A program made the position numbers and the translations under genes. Positions 12,180 to 22,643 of a DNA stretch of 64,000 bases are shown here, one piece after another. The notes under the pieces are model-generated. The model was not told where the DNA came from. It saw nothing but the letters and a program-made list of their open reading frames with translations, and did not search any database. Positions within the stretch are counted from its first letter, which is position 1, and each line of letters begins with the position of its first letter. Origin of the DNA: Welwitschia mirabilis (taxonomy: Eukaryota > Gnetophyta > Gnetopsida > Welwitschiales); assembly GCA_051453625.1 (NCBI GenBank), contig JBOZIK010000001.1:143278883-143342882 (forward strand), read 5' to 3'.

Positions 12180-13211
12180 ATTAATAATATCACTTATCAA
12201 AATTTTATCTCTACTTATTTATTTCAAAAATTAAATATTACTCCTTTCTGAGAATCAGAATCCTTCATAGAAATGTTAGAAGGAAACACCCTCATACAAA
12301 ATGGAATAAAAGTACTAATAATCTTTTCATCTAAAACCTTAAACTTAGAGAAAAAGTTTATACCCTTACCATTAGCAACTATGAAGCCATCTTAGAAATT
12401 TCTTTTTTTTATCAACTATAATATCAAAATAAATTTATAACAAAGAACTTTGATATCTTTTTCTTTATTTGAAAATTAAATGCTTAAGCAAAAAGAAAAG
12501 AATAAGAAAATATTCTTAGAAACTAGAAATAAAATTACAAAAGTAGTAACTTATAAATAGTTATTTCTTACCATATATAAAAAGAAAGTACAAGTTCATA
12601 GCATGATATTTTGAAAGGATTATATTAATTTAGCAGTGTCTTTGAAGAGATAATAAATCTACCACCCAAATACAAGGTAGAATGCACTATTAATTTAATC
12701 ACTAAAATACAACTAGTAGCAAGAGCTCCATGTATATTTTTAGTAATAGATTTTAAAGAGCTTAAACTGCAATTGTAGCAACTATTATTAGAAGAAAAAC
12801 TTACCTAAGTGTATCTCCTTGAGACATTTGTAAAAAAGAAAGATGGAATCTTAAGATTATGCATTAACTACTAGAAATTGCAAAAGATCATTATAAAAAA
12901 TAAATAATCCTTACCAAGAATTGATAATCTTTTAGATCAATTACAGGGATTAGAATTCTTCCCAAAAATTAACTTAAGATTAGGATATCATGACATAAAA
13001 ATCAAAGAAGAATATTTCCATAAAATAGCATTTGAAATAAGATATAAGTACTATGAGTCCATGGAAATGTCATTTAGACTCACTAATGCACCAGCAACTT
13101 TTATGAGCCTAATGAATGATATTTTCCATCCATAACATTACAAATTCATCATGGCATTCTCAAATGACATTCTAGTCTATTTAAAGAATAAGACGACACA
13201 TGTAGACCACC
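12180..13211 (+). pseudogene. Protease and N-terminal reverse transcriptase of gypsy element A
   Basis: A protease-end motif resembling F-x-P-L-P-L-x-x-x-x-x-I-L-G is visible near 12.36 kb. The RT fingers and palm follow from about 12.83 kb: F-V-K-K-K-D-G, then L-P-R-I-D-N-L-L-D-Q-L-Q-G, then F-R-L-T-N-A-P-A-T-F-M, then a decayed F-x-D-D-I-L-V-Y motif reading F-S-N-D-I-L-V-Y. The order and motifs match chromovirus-type Ty3/gypsy pol. The frame stops at H-V-D-H-L, where element B interrupts it at 13,212; the remaining RT resumes at 22,644. Several stop codons show it is dead. Confidence 0.85.
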
Positions 13212-13624
13212 TGTAATATTCCAAATTCATTAATTACATAGTAAGTATCTTAAGTGCTAATTAAGCATAGTTAATAGAGATGTGAATGGGTGTGACCCAA
13301 ATATGAAAGTATGTGTCCCTTCATTATGCAATATAAGCCTATGGCATTATGAGGGGTGGATAGATTAGGTGAATGTAATCGACGATAACTTTGATTGATC
13401 CTAAGGTTCTAAGGAGGGGAACTTAGATCATAGGCTACATTTTTACATCTGATCACTAGTCTAGGGTTGTTGGATAATAGAGAGGACAGTAATATCCTGC
13501 TATCAGTAATAAAAGGCTTATTCTTTCTAAATTATTCCTTGTTGTTTCTATTGATCCTGACATATTATTTTATATGTTTCTTTTTATGCAGAGTTGTCTA
13601 AAATTAATAAAATGGAATTTTACA
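13212..13624 (+). repeat. 5' LTR of gypsy element B
   Basis: 413 bp, starting TGTAATATTCC and ending TTTTACA. It shares long stretches with the 3' LTR, such as TAATTAAGCATAGTTAATAG and TTAGGTGAATGTAATC. Its end is followed by the two-base spacer TT and the primer-binding site. Confidence 0.9.
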
Positions 13625-13626
13625 TT

Positions 13627-13638
13627 TGGTATTAGAGC
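13627..13638 (+). other. Primer-binding site (initiator tRNA-Met) of gypsy element B
   Basis: TGGTATTAGAGC differs by one transition from the canonical plant site TGGTATCAGAGC and sits two bases after the LTR. It is where the tRNA would prime minus-strand DNA synthesis. Confidence 0.85.
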
Positions 13639-13835
13639 AGGCAATAAGTAGCAAATTGCTACTTGAGAAAAATAAGAAAGGAAAACTATTTTATAAATAA
13701 AATAAGTCTCATAATAAATAAAAAACAAGCCAATGACCAACAGAACATTGAAAATAGGAATATGATAATCAAAGAAAATAAGGTGCTAGCAGAAACAGGT
13801 TGCATGATGTCTTGACAAGATTAATCAAATCATGA

Positions 13836-14424
13836 CTAAGGAGACAGGAGATCCTTCATAGAGAAGGAAAGAGGGTTGTTACCCTCAGCGCCTGGGATAG
13901 GAGGCTTCGTGCCACCTAGAATAACTTCCATCCATGTAGGTTTTATGGGAACCACTACAGTACTAATCTCAATCGAGGAAGAACCTACTATAGAATCTAC
14001 TCTAGTAATAGGATATGGTCTCTTATAAAGATTCATATGAAGCATACTATAAGAAACTAAAGTTCCCAAGAGATACTCATTGAAAGCTCCCCGTCATGGT
14101 ACAATACATTGATGTTATTAATGGTAATAGTCAAATGATCTTCACAGGTCTGAATCATCTTCTTACTCCTAACTAGCTGATTAGATAAAGCATCTTGACT
14201 TTGTTCCAATGCAAACATATGAGAAGCATCTACCTGTGATCTCTTCTCTATTAAGCACATTTTCTCCATCTAATTCTTCAGCATCTGAAGGGAATCACTC
14301 ATGGACTCCTACTCCTCAATCCAATTATGATCCATGCAGTAAAAGGACTCCATCATATCCACCATGTTGTAGAAGTCTCAAAGTGGGGAAGGCCATTCAC
14401 GTTTTGGAGGATAATAAGAAGTAA
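13836..14424 (-). pseudogene. Antisense open frames in the leader of gypsy element B
   Basis: Two minus-strand frames, 14,269-14,057 (70 codons) and 14,069-13,836 (77 codons), run on from each other. The upstream part continues to about 14,420 interrupted only by TAG codons that could be CAG after one transition. The predicted product is acidic and helical at first (E-K-M-C-L-I-E-K-R-S-Q-V-D region, coiled-coil-like), then proline-rich (G-G-T-K-P-P-I-P-G-A-E). I do not recognise a family. Antisense ORFs are known in some plant Ty3/gypsy (Tat) elements, but this element's pol looks chromoviral. Chance openness cannot be excluded. Confidence 0.4.
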
Positions 14425-15299
14425 AACAAGCAAAACGGTTTTACTTAAAGTCTTATGATACATTTGTGACCTTAGATCAACGATGGGTGTAGATGTCATC
14501 TAAGCAAAATGGGCATAACGTTTATATGAAAGAGGTTAAAAGGGGATTGGTATTTCCCCAATTGATCTATCAACTTCTTAACCTTGGGGTACAGATTTTC
14601 CACCATTAATAAGAGCTAATTAGTGTGGTAAGATATTTGTTTTTGTTTATTCACAATGAGCTATGGAGCTACAGGTAGATGATGAGAAGGCTTTGAAGAA
14701 GGGCAAACAATAGAAGAACTCTAATATAGAGGCTAAAAATAGGAGTGGAATAGGACATATCATCCCCCTTAAGAATCAAAAGGAAATAATAAATCTATGA
14801 AGAGGTCATTGGAAGGGATGGAATCAAAACTTTTACTTACTATAATGCACTCCTCTTTTAGCTACTAAAGGGAGAGCTTCTCCAGAGATCATGAGGTAAA
14901 ATCCATATCTTTCTTAATCAAAGTCTCCAAGCAAGGAGCCTAAAATGGAGTAAGAAAAGTCCTAAGTCAAAAAAATTGGGAAACATACCCTAAGATGTTT
15001 CTCCAAGATCATAATCCCTAGAATCTACACCCTCCATAGATGAAAAAAAGCAAGAATAAAGTAAAGATCAAGTAGGGATATCATGAGGGAACAAAACAAA
15101 GGAGGAATTTACAAAAGTAGATCTAAAAAGTTGTAGACCTCCTAGACTCATGAAAGTAAAATATAAACCTAACAAAATATGCCCATAGAAACATTTTTCC
15201 CTATCTCTATTCCTCTTAAAGTAGGCCAACTAGAAAAGAGTTAAGGAATAGATAACTAAAGCCCAATCTAAAGAAATCTTGCTAACTAAAGGGTGAACA

Positions 15300-16065
15300 A
15301 GTAAATTATTAAATTAGAATCTTACTTACCTGATCATGAAGGAAGGCTCTATTAGTAATTAGTTCCTCATAAGTAAAAAATATAGAATGATAAAATTGAT
15401 AATAGAAATTATATGGCAATGAGTATCCAACTCCTGCACACACAAAACATCATCTAAATGATTAGCCATGAAGTAATAGATGTCCTCATCAGAATGAGAA
15501 ATCTTGAAAGAAATGTTATTGCCTTTACTCATTCTAAAGACTAGCCTAATGCTCTCTTCTAAAATCTAGATTGGACCATGACGAGGATGAGTAAGAATAG
15601 TAGTGTGTGAATCAAAATAAAAATACAAGGAATCAAGAATGAAAAGAACAATAGGATGATAAAGATGGAAGGATAAAAAGCCATAGATCTAAGAGATCAG
15701 AGGAGAAGATCTAGGAGAACCCTTATTCTAAAACTCATTGTTGTATTTCCAATTATACAAACCTAAGATTAGTAGAATTTTAAGAAATAAGAAGGAAAAG
15801 TCTTGAAATCATACCTTGACCAGAGGAGATGTGTATCAACAAATGTTATAGAAGAATCCATATTTATAAGTAGAGTTAAGTTATGGAAAGTCCTTCGTAA
15901 AGTACAAAATAAGAAAATACATAAAACATTAAAAAAATAAAAGGAAAAAAGAATAGAAAAAAATAAGAAGATAAGGAAAGAGTCAAGTAGAAGAATAAAA
16001 GAAAGAGAAGCTACCAATTTGATTACAGAATCAGGTGGCACATGAGGTAAATATGAGAGGATCAT
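15300..16065 (-). other. Possible antisense transcription unit with splice-like signals in the leader of element B
   Basis: Read on the minus strand, a frame of 98 codons starts at 16,065. It is mostly hydrophobic and ends at 15,769. Further along, an acceptor-like TGTGTGCAG near 15,440 is followed by an open stretch containing T-Y-E-E-L-I-T-N-R-A-F-L-H-D-Q. That stretch stops exactly at a consensus donor, CAG|GTAAGT, near 15,334. Together with the antisense frames at 13.8-14.4 kb this suggests an intron-containing antisense gene, possibly captured host sequence. No family is recognised and the link is inference. Confidence 0.3.
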
Positions 16066-16194
16066 AAGGCTATTTATAGTGGTGAACTAGGGGTTAATCT
16101 AATCCTAAAGTAATAGTTAATTACAACTAACTAAACCATAATTAATTATATAAAATTTAAGTTAACTATGGAAAGATTAAAATCCAGAACTACA

Positions 16195-17015
16195 GTTTAA
16201 CATCGCACTCCCAGAAGGCTAATGTCACACTTTAAAGGTCGATGTCGTACTTCACTGAACTTGAAGTTGCACTCTTAGTAGGATAACATCGTACTTTGAA
16301 GGCCAACATTGCACTCCACTAAACTTTACATCATACTCCAAAAAGGCCGACATCATACTTCAAAGGCATACATCGCACTCCATTGAACTTAATGTTGTAC
16401 TCTCAGAAGACCGATGTTGTACTTTTTAAGGTCGATGTTGCACTCTATTAAATGTGATGTTGTACTCCCAGAAGGCCAATGTTGCAGTTTGAAGGCCAAC
16501 ATCACACTCAAAAGGCTAACATCGCACTTGATCTCATCAAATATGATGTCATACTCTAAAGTACCTAGAAGGCCAATGTTGCACTTGAGTGCCTGATGTC
16601 ACACTTGCATGCCCAATGTTGCACTTGTTCTTGGTAGGCCCAATTTTTACCATTGATTAATAGAAATCACCTATTCTGCTTGCCTACCCAAGAAACTTTG
16701 ACATCACACTTATGTGCCTAATGTTGCACTTAGATGCCGACATTACACTTTTCCTTGCTAGGCTCAGACTCCACCATTGCTTCTTAAAAAATCATCTATT
16801 CGATCTGACATTACACTTGAGTATCCAACATTACACTTGGATGCCCACATTGCATTCATGTCCCACATGCATTTTCATCCCTAGAATTACTCAAGAAAAC
16901 CCATAATTTTTTCAAAATCTTTGACATCACACTTGGATATCCCATGTTGCACTTAGTACAAATAAGTGCTGATATTGCACTTGGGTTTTTGATGTCATCC
17001 CTGGATGCCCAACAA
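16195..17015 (+). repeat. CpG-decayed minisatellite in the leader of gypsy element B (about 30 units)
   Basis: An eleven-base core recurs in one orientation every 18-32 bp: GATGTTGCACT, AACATCGCACT, GATGTCATACT, AATGTTGCACT, GACATTACACT, GACATCACACT and others. Each of the two CpG positions of an inferred GACGTCGCACT is present as CG, TG or CA in different units. Spacers vary in length and often contain AAGGCC or CTTGGATGCC. Short frames through it are by-products of the repeat. Confidence 0.85.
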
Positions 17016-17504
17016 TATATAAACCCCTTCCTAGTAGTTGAAATGCATGTCAACATGGTTGTTATGGCAGCTGCTAAAAAATACTTTTTTAATTATTTTA
17101 TAACTACTAAGTGATTAGAGGTAACTAACTACTACCAATAATGATATAAAAGGAAGTACTATAAGTAGGGAGGAAGAATAAGAAAAGAATACTCACAGAA
17201 CAAGAAAGAGGCATATGAGTTCAAGAGGATGTTAAAGCAACTGATGAATCATAGAACATAGGGTAAATGGGTGAATAGAGGAATTGGAAATCCAAATAAA
17301 CCATATTCACTCTTAGAATGAACTCCGAGCCAATCGAACCAATAGATTTCTCTCTTGCTTAGAAGACAAACCTATAGAACAGAATCCAAGGACATCTTAA
17401 AAGCCATCATCTACATCAGGATAACATACTTCCATAACTATCATTAACTTATAGAATATTCAGATTATTGAACATAGAGACCAACATTCAAGCTTTTCTA
17501 AAAA

Positions 17505-18085
17505 ATAGAGTCAACCATTCCAATACTGAACAACATGAAATATNNNNNNNNNNNNNNNNNNNNNNNNNNNNNNNNNNNNNNNNNNNNNNNNNNNNNNNNN
17601 NNNNNNNNNNNNNNNNNNNNNNNNNNNNNNNNNNNNNNNNNNNNNNNNNNNNNNNNNNNNNNNNNNNNNNNNNNNNNNNNNNNNNNNNNNNNNNNNNNNN
17701 NNNNNNNNNNNNNNNNNNNNNNNNNNNNNNNNNNNNNNNNNNNNNNNNNNNNNNNNNNNNNNNNNNNNNNNNNNNNNNNNNNNNNNNNNNNNNNNNNNNN
17801 NNNNNNNNNNNNNNNNNNNNNNNNNNNNNNNNNNNNNNNNNNNNNNNNNNNNNNNNNNNNNNNNNNNNNNNNNNNNNNNNNNNNNNNNNNNNNNNNNNNN
17901 NNNNNNNNNNNNNNNNNNNNNNNNNNNNNNNNNNNNNNNNNNNNNNNNNNNNNNNNNNNNNNNNNNNNNNNNNNNNNNNNNNNNNNNNNNNNNNNNNNNN
18001 NNNNNNNNNNNNNNNNNNNNNNNNNNNNNNNNNNNNNNNNNNNNNNNNNNAGAGTCAAACATTCCAATACTGAACAACATTAAAT
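17505..18085. other. 507-N assembly gap flanked by a 36-bp duplication
   Basis: GAGTCAA(C/A)CATTCCAATAC and the 20 bases after it occur immediately left of the gap (from about 17,508) and again immediately right of it (from about 18,052), with two differences. The gap spans 17,544-18,050. It lies between the leader minisatellite and gag of element B. Either a tandem repeat was collapsed or the contig ends overlap. Confidence 0.8.
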
Positions 18086-18149
18086 ATAAAAAATTGCAAA
18101 AATTATACATATAAGGACCTATAAAGGCAAAGCTAAAATAAGAGAGGAA

Positions 18150-18750
18150 GCCATATCTTAGATGTAACAATTGGAGAATTACTTTGAACTTTGAAATATA
18201 CCTTTAGAAGTATAGGTTGCTACTTTTCATGCAAGAAACACATAAGAATGGTGGCCCATATGTTAACAAAAGCACTAGTAAAAAAATTATCATGAGATAT
18301 CTTTGTTGAGAAGTTTAAAAGAAAATTGATCCTAAAAGACTTCATTGAAGATAAAATGGTGGAGTTCAATGGCCATACTTGGAAAAGCTCCCATTAGATA
18401 AACATTGGTCTAAATTCCAGCTCCTCATGAAGTACCAGAAGAATTTCATAGAAAAGTAGCTAATTAATAGTTTTACTGGGAACTTACCACCTAAACACAA
18501 AAGCATTTTACAACTTTGGAGATTAAGTCCATAAAAGATTCTTATCATAAGTTGAGATGCTATATCTGAGAATTAAAAAACATTGATAAACAAAATAGCA
18601 ACACCCTAAGGAGGTAAACACCCTCCTTCAAATGCACCACCAACCAAAAAGCCATACAAAATAAATCTCACTTACCTTGAGTATCACAACAAGGATTACA
18701 TTACTAGGAATTGCCTATTTAAAGCATGACCGTTAAATCTTCTTCATCAC
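18150..18750 (+). pseudogene. gag remnant of gypsy element B
   Basis: Broken frames resemble the gypsy capsid core (W-W-P-like phrase near 18.25 kb, then D-F-I-E-D-K-M-V-E-F-N-G-H near 18.35 kb). They end in a decayed zinc knuckle, of which K-D-Y-I-T-R-N-C-L-F-K-A is recognisable near 18.7 kb. The phrase after F-I-E-D-K-M-V also occurs in element A, showing that the two elements belong to one family. Stops in all frames make it non-functional. Confidence 0.7.
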
Positions 18751-18869
18751 AGTTGGCCTTAAGCATTTCAAAATCCATCCATACCATCCAAAAGGGTATA
18801 TGCTACCATCTAAACAAGTGTGATTCATAAAAAATATGTCATTCTAGAATTATATGGTTATATTTCATA

Positions 18870-19960
18870 ATTTTCTATTTCATTTCTAGTTGATAGTGAT
18901 GCATTACATAATTTTATTTTACCCCCATTACTTTATAAATTAAATATCATTTCATTCAAAGAATAAAAATCCACCATAAGAGTTGCAACAGGTAGTGTTC
19001 TTACACAAGTACTATCACCCTTATCAATTATACCATTCATGATTTACACTTTAAGGATAAATTTTATGTCTATCAAATTGGAGAGTACTATGCCGTTTTA
19101 GAAATTCTTTTCTTAATTAGATATAATGTTTAGATCAATTTTGTCAAACGACCTTGCTACTATCTACTTCATTTAGAGAAGAAATTTTGAACAGGAAGGG
19201 GAGAAGTAAGAAGATATCTTTAACCTCACCCAAATAGATTATAAAAGATATCAAAAAAAAGTATTTATTTCCCTAGTATAGGTAGAAAACCATAAAGAAG
19301 ATCCCTTTATACTAAAAGAACTACAAGAATTCTCTAATGTATTTGAAAACTCAAAAATGCTGCCACCTAAGAGAAAAGTATAACATGCAATCAACTTAGT
19401 TCCTAGAGCACAACCAATATCATAAGCATCTTGTCACTTATTAATAGTAGAACTAATATAACTAAAGTTATAAATTGAATAGCTATTGTTGGAAGGGAAA
19501 ATTCATCCTAGTGTATCATCATGAAGAGCATCAGTACTATTTTGTTAAGAAGAAAAAGGATATTTTATGGCTTTGCATTGATCACAGATAGCTTAACAAG
19601 ATAACCATCAAGAACAAGTATCCATTACAAGGATCGATGATCTATTAGATAAACTACAATTAGTCAAATACTTTTCAAAGATCAATTTAAATTTTGACTA
19701 TCATTATATTTACATCAAGGATGGACACATATACAAAACTACTTTCAGAACAAGATATGGACATTATGACTTTGTAGTAAGGCCTTTCAGTTTAAAAAAT
19801 GATTTGACTACTTTTATGAGTTTAATAAATGATATTTTCTGATCTTGTTTAGATAAATTCATGGTTGTATTTTTAGATAATATTCTAACATATTCCAAAA
19901 ATCAAGACGATCATATTACACACTTGAAGAAAGCTCTATAAGTTTTTTCCAAGCATAATT
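18870..19960 (+). pseudogene. Protease and reverse transcriptase of gypsy element B
   Basis: The retropepsin active site reads L-V-D-S-D-A-L-H-N-F-I at about 18,886-18,920; the usual D-S-G is D-S-D. A linker follows with E-F-S-N-V-F and L-P-P-K-R, then A-I-N-L-V-P, the normal approach to RT. RT motifs include I-T-R-I-D-D-L-L-D-K-L, F-S-K-I-N-L, T-T-F-R-T-R-Y-G-H-Y-D-F-V-V and the catalytic stretch V-F-L-D-N-I-L-T-Y-S-K (normally F-x-D-D-I-L-V-Y-S). The second catalytic aspartate is asparagine. The order and wording match chromovirus pol. Multiple stops show it is dead. Confidence 0.85.
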
Positions 19961-20079
19961 CAAGGCAAAATTAAGAAAATGTGAGTTCTTTTATATATAA
20001 ATCAGTTATCTAGGCCATGTCATCTTTAGTAACAGAATTACAACAAACCTAATCAAAGTATAAGCCATAAGGGAATGGT

Positions 20080-20640
20080 AAGAACTAAAGGACGTCATGC
20101 AAGTTTGAAGTTTATTAGGATTGGCCAGCTTCTATCAAAAATTTATTCTAGGATTCTCTCAAATTTCAGCACCATTAACAGATCTAATCAAAGCAACCAT
20201 CACATTTAATTTTAATGATAAATGCAAGGAAGCATTTCTCAGATTGAAGTTACTACTCATAATAGCACATGTTCTCAAAAAATCATAGATATAAACAAAT
20301 CGTTTATAGTTACCACTGATTCTTCTACTCAAGGAATAGGATCCATGCTCAGCTAAGATGATCAAATAATTACTTATGAATCACAAAACTTAAACTAGCA
20401 TGAAAGGAACTATCCCATTCATGATTTGGAATTATTAACCATAGTACATGCTCTAAAAGTTTGGAGGCACTATCTTATGGGAAGAAAATTCCTTCTTAAA
20501 ATAGATCATAAAATCTTAAAATATTTTCAAAAACAACCTCTTTTGAACATGCAACAAATAAGATGGGATGAGTTACTTACAACTCCAAATTACAATACAC
20601 CCTTAGCAAAGAGAACAAAATGATAGATGCTTTCAATAGA
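20080..20640 (+). pseudogene. RT tail and RNase H of gypsy element B
   Basis: The RT connection (L-G-L-x-x-F-Y-R-K-F-I-like, near 20.12 kb) leads into RNase H. A clean stretch of 65 codons at 20,426-20,623 reads E-L-L-T-I-V-H-A-L-K-V-W-R-H-Y-L-M-G and then I-D-H-K-I-L-K-Y-F. These are the E-L-L-A-I-V-x-A-L-K-x-W-R-x-Y-L and T-D-H-x-S-L-K-Y-x motifs of Ty3/gypsy RNase H. It degrades the RNA strand during reverse transcription. Surrounding frames are broken. Confidence 0.85.
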
Positions 20641-20789
20641 AAATGGTGCATATTAGCCACCATTATTACATATGATCTACTTTCCTTCCTTAAAACATCC
20701 TTAACTAATGATCCATACTTTAAAGACATATATTAATAGATCCAAGAAGAAAAATGATTAGATACATATAAGATTTCATGGGATGGATA

Positions 20790-21480
20790 CCTACTAAAAG
20801 GAAGATGCTTATGCATTCCACAAGATCCATGTAGAATGAAGCTAATATCTAAACTACATGAAGTTCCATATGTAGAACATTTTGGTTTATTAAAAATTAC
20901 AAACAATTGTAAAAATATTACTTTGGGCCTAGAATAAAAGTAGATTTAAAGGAATATATCCATAATTGTCATATATGCCAATAGATGAAGATTGATTAAG
21001 GAAGACCCCCTAGTCTCCTTCAACCATTGGAATACTATAGTGTAAATGGAAGGAAATATCTATTGATTTAATCAATGGTTTACCCCTCACTAATAGATAG
21101 CATGATGTAATTTTCATTTGTGTAGATAATTTAACCAAGATGGCTTATTTCATTATAGTTCAAAGCTTCAATACAATTGAAGAATTAGCCCTCTGATTTG
21201 TATAGAAATTTTTCAAATTACATGGTGCACCACAGGTTCTAGTGTCTGACTAAGATTTAAAGTTCTTGTTTAAGTTCTCACAAAGTTTCCTCCACCACTT
21301 GGACATCAGACTTAGCTTTAGTACTACATATTATCAAATGATAGATGGACAACCTAGAGGAGTGAATTATATACTGGAAAACACTCTAAGGTGCTATGTA
21401 GCAGGAAAGCCCAGATAATAAGAGAACTTTCTACATTTGATAGAGTATGACGGGAACTATTCCACTTTTATCACATGGTT
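20790..21480 (+). pseudogene. Integrase core of gypsy element B
   Basis: Recognisable pieces in order are an H-H-C-like approach near 20.86-20.97 kb, S-I-D-L-I-N-G-L-P near 21.06 kb, F-I-C-V-D-N-L-T-K-M-A-Y-F-I near 21.12 kb, H-G-A-P-Q-V-L-V-S-D near 21.22 kb, and T-Y-Y-Q-M-I-D-G-Q-P near 21.33 kb. The last corresponds to T-A-Y-H-P-Q-T-D-G-Q. Two catalytic aspartates are visible; the catalytic glutamate region is degraded. Frames shift several times. Confidence 0.8.
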
Positions 21481-21639
21481 AGATCCTTGATAGAGATTAA
21501 AAAAAGACAGTGCCTTAAAAATTAAAGATATTGGAAGAGATAATCAGTAAAATAAAAAAATACCTACAGACAGCATAAGGTTGGTATAAAAATTATTATG
21601 ATCAGAAACACCAGACCCATGTATTCCAAGTCAGTGAAC

Positions 21640-21960
21640 AAGTATTACTAAGAAGCAAGCTAAAAAAAAAATCCTTGAATATGGGGAAGTATAGCAAGTT
21701 AGCATCACGGTTCTACGGTCTATTTAAGATCATTAGAATAATAGGAGACTTAGCATATAAACTAGAACTTCCTTTATAGATGCCTGAAATACATCTAGAT
21801 TTTTATGTAAGTATAATAGAACCATACCATAAAGATACAAACCAAGAGTACACCTTGAACTAGCAACATATCATGCACAAACCTAACCTAACTTTCATTG
21901 TTCAATCAAAAAAAGTCCTAAGTAGCAAATCTAGGTAATTTAAAAATAAAAACATAAATG
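21640..21960 (+). pseudogene. C-terminal integrase / chromodomain-like tail of element B
   Basis: The segment reads Y-G-x-F-K-I-I-R-I-I-G-D-L-A-Y-K-L-E-L-P then I-H-L-D-F-Y-V-S-I-I-E-P-Y-H. These match the G-P-F-x-I-x-x-R-I-G-x-x-A-Y-x-L-x-L-P and H-x-V-F-H-V-S-x-L-x-P-Y motifs that precede the chromodomain. A weaker stretch (K-K-V-L-S-S-K-S-R, N-K-N-I-N-E-V-L-I) fits the start of a chromodomain, which in chromoviruses guides integration into heterochromatin. Confidence 0.65.
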
Positions 21961-22228
21961 AGGTACTCATCTAATGAACCCATTATAACTAAAAAAAAGG
22001 GAAAATAGGGAGTACATGTAGGAGACTTTTCTAAGACTTTTTAATTAAGCCTAATATACCATTTTGTTTTACATTATCAATGTATCTCTTAATGAATGAT
22101 ATCTCCTCTTTTTCATTATGTCTTGTAGATCATATAGAAAACAATTTGGAGAAGCATAGCTTTAGGAATGATGTAAGTAGAGGAAAGACCATACTTAAGG
22201 ATAAGCATGATTCTTAAGGGGGATGGAA

Positions 22229-22643
22229 TGTGTTATTTCAAATTTAATAATTATGTAATAAGTCTGTTAAATGTTAATTAAGCATAGTTAATAGAGATGT
22301 GAATAAATGTGATCCAAATTTGAAAGGATGTATCCCTTTGCTATGAAATATAATCCTATGGCATTAGGTGGAGGTGGATAAATTAGGTGAATGTAATCAA
22401 TGACAACCTTGGTTGATTTTCAACAGTCCTAGGAGAAGGTCTTTGATTATAGTCCATGTATTTATATTTAACCACTAGTCGAAGGCTATTCAAAAATGAA
22501 GAAGAATGTAATGTGCTACTATTAATAATAAAATCCTTATTCTTTATAAATTATTCCTTATTATTCCATCTGATTCTAACATATTATTCTATATGTTTAT
22601 TTTTATGTAAAGTAATCTAGAATTAGTAAAATGGAACATTACA
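22229..22643 (+). repeat. 3' LTR of gypsy element B
   Basis: 415 bp, starting TGTGTTATTTC and ending ACATTACA. It follows the polypurine tract AAGGGGGATGGAA and aligns throughout with 13,212-13,624. The host reading frame of element A resumes on the next bases. Confidence 0.9.

Larger units (their letters stand above)
13212..22643 (+). mobile_element. Ty3/gypsy chromovirus-like element B, complete structure, nested in element A
   Basis: LTRs of 413 bp (13,212-13,624) and 415 bp (22,229-22,643) align end to end. Two bases after the left LTR comes TGGTATTAGAGC (13,627-13,638), an initiator tRNA-Met primer site with one C-to-T change. A purine tract AAGGGGGATGGAA precedes the right LTR. Between them lie, in order, a 3.5-4 kb leader, gag, protease, RT, RNase H, integrase and a chromodomain-like tail. 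The host RT frame is interrupted after H-V-D-H-L and resumes at 22,644. The 5-bp flanks are CCACC (left) and GTATC (right), which match at two of five positions in the same codon register and are best read as a decayed target duplication. LTR divergence is visible, so the insertion is old. Confidence 0.9.

Noticed and set aside
16414-17056. Cysteine/leucine/histidine-rich frames in the minisatellite
   Set aside because: They arise from translating the repeated core and variable spacers; frame is not kept between units.
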